Shown here piece after piece: positions 1 through 6,110 of a DNA stretch of 6,889 nucleotides. Under the pieces are notes generated by a model, which was given only the letters and a program-made list of their open reading frames with translations, searched no databases and was not told where the DNA came from. The position numbers and the translations under genes were made by a program. Source of the stretch: Ruminococcaceae bacterium UBA1865. GTDB taxonomy: Bacteria > Bacillota > Clostridia > Oscillospirales > Acutalibacteraceae. The number at the start of each line of letters is the position of its first letter. Within the stretch, counting starts at the first letter, position 1. The DNA is taken from the NCBI GenBank assembly GCA_002338255.1, contig DDHX01000004.1, positions 1-6,889 of the forward strand, written 5' to 3'.

Positions 1-1
1 A

Positions 2-766
2 CAGGCAAGCTCCATTGAAGAGTTGTCCGCGTCAATTACAGAAATAGCCGGTCAGGTGAATCAAAATGCAACCAATTCCGCCGCGGCAAACAAGACTTCT
101 ATTGAGGCGTCGGCTGAAGTAACCCACGGAAATGAACAAATGCAGCAAATGATAGGTGCAATGGCAGAAATCAGTGATTCATCAAAGCAAATTGGTAAAA
201 TCATTAAAACCATTGAAGATATCGCATTTCAAACGAACATTCTCGCACTGAATGCAGCGGTTGAGGCGGCACGAGCGGGGACAGCGGGAAAAGGTTTCGC
301 AGTTGTCGCAGATGAAGTACGAAATCTTGCAAGCAAGAGTGCGGAAGCAGCCAAGAATACTACCGTCCTAATTGAAAGTTCCATAAAAGCGGTGGAAAAC
401 GGCACAAAAATTGCGGACGAAACAGGGAAATCGCTTAGTGTTATTATTGAGGGTGTACAGAAGACTTCCGATTTAATTGCAGAGATATCCAAATCCTCCA
501 ATGAGCAGGCAACCGCAATCAATCAGGTTACACAGGGAGTGGATCAGATCTCCGCGGTAGTACAGACCAACTCCGCCACCAGCGAAGAAAGTGCAGCAAC
601 CAGCGAGGAATTAAGCGGTCAGGCACAGGTACTGAAAAACACTTTGGCGTTTTTGAAGCTAAAAGACGGATCCGGCAGTACGCAGACTGCACCGGAAACG
701 GCTAAAAATAGTAAACCAAGCGGTAACTTCCAATCACAATTCAATGTGGATGACAGCAAATATTAA
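2..766 (+). CDS. Methyl-accepting chemotaxis protein, C-terminal signalling part (5' truncated)
   Basis: The gene runs in from the left edge; the frame is open from base 2, giving 254 visible residues. The visible part is the cytoplasmic coiled-coil signalling domain (MCPsignal family), which binds CheA and CheW and passes the ligand signal to the flagellar motor. The conserved hairpin tip reads [20 protein letters not shown], followed by [15 protein letters not shown], at about residues 74-110 of the fragment. Flanking heptad-rich helices contain many Ala, Ser, Glu and Gln, including typical methylation-helix segments such as [14 protein letters not shown]. The tip has Thr (codon 281-283) where Glu is common after the ARAG motif. 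The C-terminus ends in a Ser/Asn-rich tail with no NWETF-like CheR-docking pentapeptide. The TTG at 23 is an internal Leu codon, not a start. The sensor domain and any membrane segments lie outside the window, so the ligand is unknown. Confidence 0.95.
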   Translation, partial: QASSIEELSASITEIAGQVNQNATNSAAANKTSIEASAEVTHGNEQMQQMIGAMAEISDSSKQIGKIIKTIEDIAFQTNILALNAAVEAARAGTAGKGFAVVADEVRNLASKSAEAAKNTTVLIESSIKAVENGTKIADETGKSLSVIIEGVQKTSDLIAEISKSSNEQATAINQVTQGVDQISAVVQTNSATSEESAATSEELSGQAQVLKNTLAFLKLKDGSGSTQTAPETAKNSKPSGNFQSQFNVDDSKY

Positions 767-781
767 ATTTCAGTAAAGCGT

Positions 782-826
782 AAAAACCTCCAGCAGCTTC
801 GTAAAATAAGCCGCTGGAGGTTTTTT
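782..826. terminator. Bidirectional Rho-independent terminator between convergent genes
   Basis: CCTCCAGC at 787-794 pairs perfectly with GCTGGAGG at 813-820. The stem is extended by five A's (782-786) facing T's (821-826), with an 18-nt loop. Read on the plus strand, the stem is followed by a T run and lies 16 bp after the chemotaxis gene stop. Read on the minus strand, the A run becomes a T run and lies just past the yifB stop. It can therefore end both convergent transcripts. Confidence 0.9.
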
Positions 827-847
827 AAATAGGCAAATGGATGAAAC

Positions 848-2380
848 TTAAAGCTCTTTCATCCAATATTTTCGGTCAAGACTTCGGTATTGTACTGCTT
901 CAGCCACATGACGGGATTCAATTGTCTCGCTTTTATCCAAATCGGCAATTGTGCGCGAAACTTTCAAAATTCGGTCATAGGCTCTGGCTGAAAGTCCGAG
1001 CTTTTCAAACGCCTTTTTCAGCAATTCGCGCCCCGCGTCACTCAAATGGCATACTTCGTGCAAGGTATCCGGTGTGATTCGCGCATTGCAGGTAATTGGT
1101 GTTCCATGAAAACGTTCATTCTGAATAGATCTTGCAGCGTCGACACGCGCTTTAATAACCGCTGAGCATTCTGCCTTCTCAATCGAGTCGATTTCATCAA
1201 ACTCCACAGGCGGCACTTCTATATGTAAATCAAGCCTGTCCAGAAGTGGGCCGGAAACTCTGGCAAGGTAACGTGAAACGGCGTTGGCGGAACAGGTGCA
1301 AGGCTTTGTGGGGTTCCCAAAATAACCACATGGGCATGGATTCATCGCGGCAATCAGCATCACCGTACAAGGGTAGGAAACCGTACCGTTCACACGTGAA
1401 ATGGTTACCTTTCCATCCTCAATAGGTTGGCGCAGAACCTCCATGGCGCTGCGTGAGAATTCGGGCAGCTCGTCTAAAAACAGTACGCCGTTGTGTGCAA
1501 GGGATATTTCACCCGGGCGGGGGACACTCCCTCCTCCGGATAGACCTGCAGGAGAAACCGTGTGATGCGGCGAACGGAACGGGCGGTTTCTAATCAAGGA
1601 AGCACCATCCGGCATTGAACCGGCAATGGAATGGATTTTAGTCGTTTCAATCGTTTCTTCAAAGGTCATGTCCGGTAATATGGATGGCAACCTCTTTGCA
1701 AGCATACTTTTGCCGGAACCCGGCGGGCCAATTAGAATGACGTTATGACCACCTGCCGCTGCAATTTCAAGCGCGCGTTTTGCTTCATACTGACCGCGTA
1801 CCTCTGAAAAATCAGGTAAGGGCATTTGGTTTTGCGGTGTATTGGGGTTGGCAAAGGCGGGCTGAATTTCTTCACGTCCGGTCAGGTGCTTTATCAGCGT
1901 TAGTAAGTCCCTGACGGGGTACACTGTAATCCCCTCGACCACAGCCCCCTCGGTAGAGTTTGCTTCGGGAACATAAAGCTTTTGGAAGCCCTGCTCCTTG
2001 GCCTTAATCGCCATCGGCAGCACACCTTTGATTGGCCGCGTTTCGCCGGTGAGTGACAACTCGCCGAGGAATACGCTGTCGCTCAGTTCCGCGTTGAGTT
2101 GACCGCTTGCCTTCATGAGCGTAACGAGCAGCGGCAAATCATAAATCGGCCCTTCCTTGCGCTTGTCAGCCGGAGCAAGGTTTACCGTGATTTTATGGAC
2201 CGGAAAATCAAAACCACAATTTTTCATTGCAGAGCGAACTCTGTCACGAGACTCCTTAACCGCCGCATCCGGCAATCCTACCACATCAAACCCGGGTAAA
2301 CCGACCGAAATATCTGCCTCCACCTCAACAACAAAGGCATCCATACCGTACAGTCCCATACTGTATACACGAGATACCAT
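848..2380 (-). CDS. yifB: YifB/ComM family Mg-chelatase-like AAA+ ATPase
   Basis: The 510-residue product matches the usual length of this family. Domains in order: an N-terminal Lon-protease-like ChlI domain (about 1-165, with ITVNLAPAD near 64-72 and LGELSLTGE near 105-113); the AAA+ Mg-chelatase core (about 190-395) with Walker A GPPGSGKS at 218-225 and Walker B VLFLDE at 299-304; a Cys cluster C349/C351/C361/C363 that probably binds zinc; the [11 protein letters not shown] segment (376-386) with a candidate arginine finger; and the Mg_chelatase_C domain (about 405-505). In Vibrio and Haemophilus, ComM is a hexameric branch-migration helicase that helps integrate donor DNA during natural transformation; the role in Firmicutes is less settled. 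An upstream in-frame ATG (2401) exists, but the start at 2380 is chosen because GGAGGG (2392-2387) sits 6 nt before it. The gene is divergent from dinB and convergent with the chemotaxis gene. It looks intact. Confidence 0.96.
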   Translation of the reverse strand: MVSRVYSMGLYGMDAFVVEVEADISVGLPGFDVVGLPDAAVKESRDRVRSAMKNCGFDFPVHKITVNLAPADKRKEGPIYDLPLLVTLMKASGQLNAELSDSVFLGELSLTGETRPIKGVLPMAIKAKEQGFQKLYVPEANSTEGAVVEGITVYPVRDLLTLIKHLTGREEIQPAFANPNTPQNQMPLPDFSEVRGQYEAKRALEIAAAGGHNVILIGPPGSGKSMLAKRLPSILPDMTFEETIETTKIHSIAGSMPDGASLIRNRPFRSPHHTVSPAGLSGGGSVPRPGEISLAHNGVLFLDELPEFSRSAMEVLRQPIEDGKVTISRVNGTVSYPCTVMLIAAMNPCPCGYFGNPTKPCTCSANAVSRYLARVSGPLLDRLDLHIEVPPVEFDEIDSIEKAECSAVIKARVDAARSIQNERFHGTPITCNARITPDTLHEVCHLSDAGRELLKKAFEKLGLSARAYDRILKVSRTIADLDKSETIESRHVAEAVQYRSLDRKYWMKEL

Positions 2381-2386
2381 TCCCAT

Positions 2387-2392
2387 CCCTCC
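2387..2392 (-). promoter_or_regulatory. Ribosome binding site that fixes the yifB start
   Basis: The minus strand reads GGAGGG here, 6 nt before the ATG at 2380. The longer reading frame would start at 2401, upstream of this site, and would have no Shine-Dalgarno sequence at a usable distance. The shorter protein, beginning MVSRVYSMG, is therefore preferred. Confidence 0.85.
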
Positions 2393-2409
2393 GCAAATCA
2401 AATATAATT

Positions 2410-2438
2410 ATTATACTCCAAACGAATTGTAATGGCAA
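2410..2438 (-). promoter_or_regulatory. Sigma-A type promoter for yifB
   Basis: On the minus strand, TTGCCA (2438-2433, five of six matches to TTGACA) is separated by exactly 17 bp from a perfect TATAAT (2415-2410). Transcription would start near 2403, giving a short leader of about 20 nt before the ATG at 2380. It lies back to back with the dinB promoter but does not overlap it. Confidence 0.75.
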
Positions 2439-2459
2439 TTGATACATTTTTTTAATCAC

Positions 2460-2488
2460 TTTACAGAATGTATGTTTTGATGTATAAT
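2460..2488 (+). promoter_or_regulatory. Sigma-A type promoter for dinB
   Basis: TTTACA (2460-2465, five of six matches) is separated by 17 bp from a perfect TATAAT (2483-2488). The predicted start of transcription is near 2495, inside the LexA operator. The leader to the ATG at 2541 would be about 46 nt. Confidence 0.8.
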
Positions 2489-2493
2489 TGTTA

Positions 2494-2507
2494 AGAACAT
2501 GTGTTCG
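2494..2507 (+). promoter_or_regulatory. LexA (SOS) operator over the dinB start of transcription
   Basis: The site reads A-GAAC-ATGT-GTTC-G. It matches the Bacillus/Clostridium LexA consensus CGAACRNRYGTTCG at 13 of 14 positions; only the first base differs (A for C). It starts 5 bp after the -10 box, so bound LexA would block initiation. About 55 bp separate it from the -35 box of yifB, so yifB is probably not directly repressed. Confidence 0.85.
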
Positions 2508-2540
2508 ATAATTACCAACGTATGAAAGGAGGTTTGTGAA

Positions 2541-3773
2541 ATGGAGAGAAGTATCTTGCACTGTGATCTGAACAACTTTTTTGCATCGGTGGAGTGTCGT
2601 GACCATCCGGAATTAAACGGTCACCCGGTTGCCGTTTGCGGCAGTGTGGAGGACAGGCACGGCATCGTTCTTGCTAAAAATGAACTGGCTAAAGGTTTTG
2701 GCGTAAAAACTGCGGAGCCTGTTTGGCAGGCACAAAGGAAATGCCCGGATTTATTGATTGTGCCGCCTCATTTTGACCGGTACATGTATTTTTCCGATGT
2801 GGTCAGCCAAATTTATCTCAGCTACACGAATCAAGTGGAGTCATTCGGAATAGATGAATGTTGGCTGGATGTTACCGGCAGTATGCGCCTGTTTGGCAGC
2901 GGGGCCGATATAGCGGAACAAATACGCGCGCGTATCAAGTCAGAGCAGGGTCTGACTGCATCCGTTGGCGTAAGCTTCAATAAGATTTTTGCAAAGCTTG
3001 GCAGCGATATGAAAAAGCCGGATGCCACAACCATCATTACTCAGGAGAATTTCAAGCAGAAAGTTTGGCCGCTGCCGGCCGCTGTCCTGCTGGGCGTAGG
3101 CGGGGCAACAGTAAAACACCTCAACAGTATGGGGATTCATACTGTTGGCGAACTGGCTCAAACTGACCCAAAGTATCTTACTGCTACGTTTGGCAAGGCC
3201 GGGCAAAGTCTGTGGATGAATGCGAACGGGTTGGATACTTCTGAAGTTAAGCCGATCGATATTGATATTCCACCCAAAAGCATTGGAAATAGTATCACGT
3301 GTGCACAGGATTTATACAGTATTGATGAAGTCTGGCCGGTGCTTCTGTATCTTGCTGAAAAAATTTCATGCCGAATGCGTGAGTGTGGTGTGATTGCTTC
3401 GGGAATACAGATGTCTGTCAAAGATAATCGTTTGCACACTTATCAGCATCAGCGCCAGCTTTCCTCTCCGTCAAGGCTTACAATGGACTTGGCATGTGCT
3501 GCGCGGCAAATGTTCATTCAAAGCTACGATTGGAAGTGCCCGGTGCGTGCGCTCGGCATCAGCGGTTTTTCGCTGCTGCCCGAATCAGGTACAAAACAGG
3601 CGTCCTTTTTTCACAATATTGTACAGGATGAGAAAATCGAGCTGCTTGAAAGCCGGGTGGAATCATTGAGGGGGAAATACGGGAAATCCGCCGTAAAACG
3701 CGCTGTGTTTATAGAGAAACAGTCGTTTTTAGGCTCCCATGGAAAGGAAACAGAAAATAAAGCAAAAAAATAG
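2541..3773 (+). CDS. dinB: DNA polymerase IV (Y-family translesion polymerase)
   Basis: The 410-residue product is a Y-family polymerase that copies past DNA lesions with low fidelity. The palm begins ILHCDLNNFFASVE, giving the metal ligand D9 and steric-gate F14. The second catalytic motif, FGIDECWLDVTG, supplies D105 and E106. SVGVSFNKIFAKLGSDMKKPD (about 141-161) is the conserved palm/thumb segment, and GVGGATVKHLNSMGIHTVGEL (185-205) is the helix-hairpin-helix thumb. The little-finger domain spans about 245-390. A DLN motif replaces the DMD of E. coli DinB, as in many clostridial versions. The C-terminus (about 391-410) is Lys/Glu-rich with no canonical QL(S/D)LF clamp-binding peptide; QSFLG at 394-398 is at best degenerate. 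AAGGAGG (2526-2532) sits 8 nt before the ATG. A LexA box over the promoter makes it an SOS gene. Confidence 0.96.
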   Translation: MERSILHCDLNNFFASVECRDHPELNGHPVAVCGSVEDRHGIVLAKNELAKGFGVKTAEPVWQAQRKCPDLLIVPPHFDRYMYFSDVVSQIYLSYTNQVESFGIDECWLDVTGSMRLFGSGADIAEQIRARIKSEQGLTASVGVSFNKIFAKLGSDMKKPDATTIITQENFKQKVWPLPAAVLLGVGGATVKHLNSMGIHTVGELAQTDPKYLTATFGKAGQSLWMNANGLDTSEVKPIDIDIPPKSIGNSITCAQDLYSIDEVWPVLLYLAEKISCRMRECGVIASGIQMSVKDNRLHTYQHQRQLSSPSRLTMDLACAARQMFIQSYDWKCPVRALGISGFSLLPESGTKQASFFHNIVQDEKIELLESRVESLRGKYGKSAVKRAVFIEKQSFLGSHGKETENKAKK

Positions 3774-3781
3774 ACTTTTTA

Positions 3782-3811
3782 TTGGATGTTTTATTCTTGA
3801 TATGATATAAT
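3782..3811 (+). promoter_or_regulatory. Extended -10 promoter for the MATE transporter gene
   Basis: TGATATAAT (3803-3811) is a perfect extended -10 box with TG one base before TATAAT. A weak -35 candidate, TTGGAT (3782-3787), lies 18 bp upstream. The ATG at 3810 overlaps the -10 box, so it is unlikely to be translated; this supports the start at 3843. Confidence 0.65.
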
Positions 3812-3832
3812 GAAAAAACATGTCAAATTATT

Positions 3833-3837
3833 GGAGG
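3833..3837 (+). promoter_or_regulatory. Ribosome binding site that fixes the MATE gene start
   Basis: GGAGG lies 5 nt before the ATG at 3843. The reading frame is open back to an ATG at 3810, but that codon has no Shine-Dalgarno sequence and falls in the promoter. The protein therefore begins MINIIREK. Confidence 0.85.
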
Positions 3838-3842
3838 AAATC

Positions 3843-5201
3843 ATGATAAACATCATCCGTGAAAAGAGTTTTTATAAATCGTTGGGAAAGCTTGCCTTTC
3901 CTCTTGCACTGCAAAATTTAATTTCTGTCGGCGTGGCCATGACAGATACCGTTATGCTCGGCCGGCTCGGCGAGGCGGCAATTTCGGCGTCTTCACTTGC
4001 CAATCAGCTATATTTTATTTTTACATTTATTTTATTTGGCCTTTCCGGCGGTTCCATTGTACTTGCCGCACAATACTGGGGCAAAGGCGATAAAATAACA
4101 ATCAGCAAGGTTATGGGGATTACGCTCCGGTTTTCCATATCTATCGGTATTTTGTTTACTTTTATAGGGCTTGTGTTTCCGGCGCAGTTTATGACGCTTT
4201 ACACAAAGGATGCTGAGGTTATTTCGGCCGGCGTAAGATATTTGCATTTCGTTGCCCCTTCTTATGTCTTAAGTTCAATATCCGTGATTTACCTTGCAAT
4301 CATGCGCAGCATGGAAAACGTTAGAATATCTCTTTTTACAAGCGGTATTTCGTTTGTGGTCAATGTTATATTAAATTCCGTTTTTATATTCGGGTTGGTT
4401 GGCGCTCCTAAAATGGGCGTTGCCGGCGCGGCTCTTGCTACACTGATTGCAAGGGGAGTTGAATTTACCATTGCTGTCGTTTATGTTACCTTTATCAACA
4501 AAAATTTTCATTTTCATTTTCATCATTTATTCACCAACGACAAGGCACTTTTTAAAGACTACATAAGATACAGCGGGCCGGTAATTTTGAACGAATCGCT
4601 CTGGGGTGCGGGGATATCCGTTCAGGCGGCCATTATAGGTAATCTTGGCAAATATGCTTCCGCAGCGGCAAATATTGTGAGTGTGGTACAGCGTCTGACA
4701 ACTGTTCTGATTTTCGGAGTCTGTGATTCCGCTACTGTGCTTTTAGGCAAAAAAATCGGCGCCGGTGATGAAAAAGGTGCAAAGGCGGCCGCGAACACTT
4801 TTGTTATACTCAGCGGATGTTTGGGCCTATTTTCGTCTTTGCTTGTAGTTGCTATTGGTAGTGCAGCAATTTCATCCGGCGTTTTTACGATGACCTCTGT
4901 GACGGAGGGATATGTACACATTATGCTTTACGGAGCGGCAGTGTTTGTTTTTCTGCAAGCAATCAGCGCTACCAATATCGTCGGAATTATGCGAGCAGGC
5001 GGGGATACCCGTGTCGCTATGCTGATTGATGTCTGCACACTCTGGTTTGTTTCACTGCCGGTCGGACTACTGGCCGGTTACTTTTTCAAGCTTGAACCGC
5101 CGTTCGTGTACCTGTGTATGTCATGTGATGAAATGATTAAGGTCGTTTTGTGTCTATTTCGTTTTAAAAGCGGAAAGTGGCTTCATAACGTTACAAGATG
5201 A
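3843..5201 (+). CDS. MATE family efflux transporter (NorM/DinF type)
   Basis: The 452-residue product is a polytopic inner-membrane protein with about twelve hydrophobic segments, as expected for the MATE family, which exports cationic drugs or metabolites in exchange for Na+ or H+. The first MatE repeat starts LAFPLALQNLISVGVAMTDT at 18-36, followed by VMLGRLGEAAISASSLANQ and GLSGGSIVLAAQYWGKGD (67-83). The second repeat starts near RYSGPVILNESLWGAG (242-257) and includes a second ANIVSVVQRL segment. The two halves are joined by a His/Phe-rich loop, NFHFHFHHLF (221-230). The gene lies 69 bp after dinB with its own extended -10 promoter and only an A/T-rich gap between, so read-through from dinB is plausible. 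The substrate cannot be read from sequence. E. coli DinF is an SOS-linked MATE member, so a damage link is possible but inferred. Confidence 0.93.
   Translation: MINIIREKSFYKSLGKLAFPLALQNLISVGVAMTDTVMLGRLGEAAISASSLANQLYFIFTFILFGLSGGSIVLAAQYWGKGDKITISKVMGITLRFSISIGILFTFIGLVFPAQFMTLYTKDAEVISAGVRYLHFVAPSYVLSSISVIYLAIMRSMENVRISLFTSGISFVVNVILNSVFIFGLVGAPKMGVAGAALATLIARGVEFTIAVVYVTFINKNFHFHFHHLFTNDKALFKDYIRYSGPVILNESLWGAGISVQAAIIGNLGKYASAAANIVSVVQRLTTVLIFGVCDSATVLLGKKIGAGDEKGAKAAANTFVILSGCLGLFSSLLVVAIGSAAISSGVFTMTSVTEGYVHIMLYGAAVFVFLQAISATNIVGIMRAGGDTRVAMLIDVCTLWFVSLPVGLLAGYFFKLEPPFVYLCMSCDEMIKVVLCLFRFKSGKWLHNVTR
4504..4521 (+). repeat. Three tandem copies of ATTTTC inside the MATE gene
   Basis: ATTTTC occurs three times in a row and encodes the Phe/His alternation in the loop between the two transporter halves. 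The six-base unit keeps the frame when its copy number changes, so slippage would lengthen or shorten the loop by two residues at a time. Confidence 0.7.
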
Positions 5202-5299
5202 TTGTTAAACATTAGGAGAGAAATTTCTGTATATTATTTGATAACCAAAACTATTTTCATTCGATACAAGCACCGATTTTGTAAATTTTAACTAATTAA

Positions 5300-5334
5300 A
5301 ACAAATATTTAGCTTCAAAAGCAAAATATTTGTT
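5300..5334. repeat. Long inverted repeat touching the -35 box of the sigma-factor gene
   Basis: AACAAATATTT (5300-5310) pairs perfectly with AAATATTTGTT (5324-5334). After one A-A mismatch, GCTT (5312-5315) pairs with AAGC (5319-5322) around a 3-nt loop. The right arm overlaps the first two bases of the -35 box. No T run follows on the plus strand, so it is not a typical terminator for the preceding MATE gene. An operator for a dimeric regulator or a cruciform-forming AT-rich element is more likely. Confidence 0.6.
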
Positions 5335-5361
5335 GACTTAATAGATACAATGAGTTATGAT
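5333..5361 (+). promoter_or_regulatory. Sigma-A type promoter for the SigH-like gene
   Basis: TTGACT (5333-5338, five of six matches) is separated by 17 bp from TATGAT (5356-5361, five of six). The upstream 50 bp are very AT-rich and could act as an UP element. The predicted start of transcription is near 5368, about 36 nt before the TTG start codon. Confidence 0.75.
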
Positions 5362-5367
5362 ATCTAT
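5341..5367. repeat. Inverted repeat bracketing the -10 box of the sigma-factor promoter
   Basis: ATAGATA (5341-5347) and TATCTAT (5361-5367) are perfect 7-bp inverted arms separated by 13 bp. The arm centres are 20 bp apart, about two helical turns, so a dimeric repressor could bind both on one face. The left arm lies in the promoter spacer and the right arm ends at the predicted start of transcription. The operator role is inferred. Confidence 0.45.
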
Positions 5368-5391
5368 AGTGTCCAATTATTGTAAAGCCAT

Positions 5392-5397
5392 GAGGTG
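5392..5397 (+). promoter_or_regulatory. Ribosome binding site favouring a TTG start for the sigma-factor gene
   Basis: GAGGTG is fully complementary to the anti-Shine-Dalgarno sequence and lies 6 nt before the TTG at 5404. The in-frame GTG at 5395 lies inside the site itself, and the in-frame ATG at 5431 has no ribosome binding site. TTG is therefore the best start. Confidence 0.65.
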
Positions 5398-5403
5398 TTA
5401 TGC

Positions 5404-5988
5404 TTGGTTGATAGCAACCATTTTGTTAAAATGGCAGATTATACCGATAGTCAGCTTGCTTGCCTTGTGAGTAATGGCAATTCAGATGCTTTTGTTGAAC
5501 TTACCGCACGTTACATGTCGTTAATTCGAGTAAAAGCCGCACCTTTTCGGTGCACGATGCTTGAGGCGGATGACTTGTGCCAGGAAGGTCTTTGGGGTCT
5601 TTTATGTGCTGCACGTACTTATGATGCAACCGGAAAAGCCACATTTCGTACTTATGCCGGTGTATGTATCAATAATCGTATTATAATGGCGTATCGAGCT
5701 GCAGCAGGCCGTAAGAATTCTCCCCTTAATGATTTTGTTTCCTTGAGCGACGACGGTATACAAATTGACATGGCTGACAGCACTACGAATCCTGAAACAA
5801 TATTAATGGACAGGGAGAGTGTCATAGCAATTCAACGGCGTATTCAGAAAAATCTTTCTAAAATAGAACAGCAGGTGCTCATACTTTATTTAGGCGGTTG
5901 CAGCTACCATGAGGTTGCGGCAAAGCTTGGGATCACGGCAAAGGCAGTTGATAATGCCTTACAGCGTGTTCGTTTAAAGCTGAAATAG
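5404..5988 (+). CDS. SigH-like sigma-70 family RNA polymerase sigma factor
   Basis: The 194-residue product directs RNA polymerase to a set of promoters. Region 2 spans about 28-103: DDLCQEGLWGLLCAARTYD (56-74) is the core-binding part and FRTYAGVCINNRIIMAYRAA (81-100) the -10 recognition helix. Region 4 is about 149-194, with the helix-turn-helix YHEVAAKLGITAKAVDNALQRVRLKLK. From memory, LYLGGCSYHE and the AVDNALQRV ending resemble Bacillus Spo0H/SigH (LYLDGRSYQE, SIDNALQRV), the sigma factor of the sporulation and competence transition. The usual SigH neighbours (rpmG, secE, nusG) are absent: a MATE gene precedes it and a small zinc protein follows. It may be a relocated sigH or a paralogue. 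No anti-sigma gene is adjacent. It has its own promoter, flanked by inverted repeats. The TTG start rests on the GAGGTG site; MADYTDSQ (5431) is the alternative start. Confidence 0.85.
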   Translation: MVDSNHFVKMADYTDSQLACLVSNGNSDAFVELTARYMSLIRVKAAPFRCTMLEADDLCQEGLWGLLCAARTYDATGKATFRTYAGVCINNRIIMAYRAAAGRKNSPLNDFVSLSDDGIQIDMADSTTNPETILMDRESVIAIQRRIQKNLSKIEQQVLILYLGGCSYHEVAAKLGITAKAVDNALQRVRLKLK

Positions 5989-6011
5989 CTGTTTTATTAA
6001 TATATTCTTTT

Positions 6012-6083
6012 TATATGCCCTAGTAGCTTAAGCAGAGCGTTGGTAATCAAAGGCGGCGGTGCAAATCCGCCTATGGGCAAATA
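6012..6083 (+). ncRNA. Structured, partly tRNA-like leader element upstream of the zinc-ribbon gene
   Basis: This GC-rich block sits in an otherwise AT-rich gap. TGCCC (6016-6020) pairs with GGGCA (6075-6079), extended by TAT/ATA across an A-A mismatch. GCTT (6026-6029) can pair with GAGC (6035-6038). GGCGG (6055-6059) pairs perfectly with CCGCC (6067-6071) around the 7-nt loop TGCAAAT, which resembles a T arm. A closing stem with side hairpins is the layout of a tRNA. However, the space between the D-like and T-like arms is only 16 nt, no proper anticodon arm forms, the D loop lacks GG and no CCA follows. It may be a decayed tRNA or an mRNA leader element for the gene at 6111. I could not assign it to a riboswitch class that I know. 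Confidence 0.35.
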
Positions 6084-6110
6084 TCTATAATCCAAAGCGA
6101 GGTAAATTAA

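Noticed and set aside
841..1077. Plus-strand open frame opposite the 3' end of yifB
   Set aside because: It is antisense to a strongly conserved gene, has no ribosome binding site and its protein resembles no family; the same holds for the other antisense frames inside yifB, dinB and the MATE gene.
5400..5411. ATG at 5400 as the start of the sigma-factor gene
   Set aside because: It is in another frame and meets TGA after three codons, and it lies only 2 nt from the ribosome binding site.
5978..5995. Terminator at the end of the sigma-factor gene (AGCT-GAAAT-AGCT followed by TTTT)
   Set aside because: The stem is only 4 bp and partly inside the coding region; read-through into the zinc-ribbon gene remains possible.
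6055..6079. Cobalamin riboswitch fragment, because of a GGTGCAAATCC-like string
   Set aside because: The CCCCGC-ACTG core and the downstream B12 box are absent, and the element is far too short for that class.
6016..6079. A functional tRNA gene
   Set aside because: The anticodon arm cannot form in the 16 nt available, the acceptor stem has two mismatches, the D loop lacks GG and there is no CCA end.
6086..6091. TATAAT as the -10 box of the zinc-ribbon gene
   Set aside because: No -35 element lies at 16-18 bp, and transcription would start on the ribosome binding site.
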